Assembly: GCA_014361295.1 (NCBI GenBank)
Contig: JACIVX010000001.1
Coordinates: 1,458,293-1,522,292, forward strand
Length of the DNA: 64,000 nucleotides
DNA from: Methanomassiliicoccales archaeon
GTDB lineage: Archaea; Thermoplasmatota; Thermoplasmata; Methanomassiliicoccales; JACIVX01
Reading direction: 5' to 3'
Below, one piece after another: positions 63,921 to 64,000 of the stretch (its first letter is position 1; every line of letters begins with the position of its first letter). The position numbers and the translations under genes were made by a program. Under the pieces are notes generated by a model. It did not search any database. It saw only the letters and a program-made list of their open reading frames with translations, and was not told where the DNA came from.

Positions 63921-64000
63921 TTAATCGAGGAACGATGATGCTCGTTGACTGTCGATCAGCTCATAGATCAATTTGCAAGCTTTTTCAGCATCATTCCTCA
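63921..64000 (-). CDS. Possible C-terminal end of a gene running off the window
   Basis: The minus strand is open from the edge to a TAA at 63921-63923, giving NDAEKACKLIYELIDSQRA and a short SSFLD end. The composition looks protein-like, but 26 codons are too few to name a family, and the frame could be chance. Confidence 0.3.
   Translation of the reverse strand, partial: RNDAEKACKLIYELIDSQRASSFLD

Overview
The window comes from an archaeon, most likely a member of the Thermoplasmatota. The evidence is archaeal information genes (Nob1, Csl4, a PHP-type PolX, KptA), archaeal lipid genes (geranylgeranyl diphosphate synthase, geranylgeranyl reductase, a cis-prenyl transferase), TATA-box promoters with short or absent leaders, a form III RuBisCO/AMP pathway and an Fpo-like complex I without an NADH or F420 input module. 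Many genes look bacterial in origin (GrpE-DnaK-DnaJ, PurH, Fhs, FolD, AcsE, MetF/MetV). A tetrahydrofolate-based Wood-Ljungdahl methyl branch fits uncultured lineages such as marine benthic group D relatives, but the exact lineage cannot be fixed from this window.

Layout. 0.1-3.7 kb: grpE-dnaK-dnaJ. 3.8-5.8 kb: an MFS exporter and a RuvC-like RNase H-fold protein. 5.8-9.5 kb (minus): ribose-1,5-bisphosphate isomerase, RuBisCO and AMP phosphorylase with overlapping ends, a complete AMP-to-3-phosphoglycerate operon. 9.6-12.9 kb (minus): purH and polX. 13.2-19.2 kb: acsE facing a five-gene minus-strand operon, hdrA-like, hdrA, mvhD, metV, metF. 19.6-21.1 kb: a polysaccharide deacetylase and a DUF3786 protein. 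21.2-25.5 kb: fhs on the minus strand, divergent from folD, a formate channel and a small membrane protein. 25.6-32.5 kb: kptA, a DUF2797 protein, a TiaS-like/methanogenesis-marker-11-like protein, uppS, a B12-binding radical SAM protein, proC and a DJ-1/PfpI protein. 32.7-42.8 kb: a twelve-gene nuo/fpo operon ABCDHIJJKLMN. 42.8-49.6 kb: lipid and RNA-processing genes, CBS-domain proteins, a ThiI-like PP-loop protein. 50.1-54.2 kb: glutamate synthase split into three subunits, followed by an Lrp regulator. 54.5-63.8 kb: a metalloid/thiol region with ACR3, an ArsP-like permease operon, a decayed arsC, a ThiN-PurM fusion, a cysteine desulfurase, a 27-residue membrane peptide, and a DGC plus ferredoxin-DUF169 pair.

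How the genes work together. Formate channel, Fhs, FolD, MetF/MetV and AcsE form formate to methyl-THF to corrinoid protein transfer; HdrA/HdrA-like/MvhD should connect the methylene-THF reductase to ferredoxin or another low-potential carrier. The same folate pool supplies 10-formyl-THF to PurH. Reduced ferredoxin is the likely substrate of the Fpo-like proton pump, whose subunit I carries four 4Fe-4S motifs, and of the GltD-less glutamate synthase.

The most striking unannotated structure is a palindromic operator, TATTTCAA-N6-TTGAAATA, found four times between 55.7 and 62.5 kb. Each copy is centred about 23-29 bp downstream of a TATA box, on the expected transcription start. It ties ACR3, the permease-thioredoxin-DGC operon, the 27-residue membrane peptide and the DGC-DUF169 operon into one regulon. 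No matching regulator is encoded in the window. No tRNA, rRNA, CRISPR array or insertion sequence was recognised.
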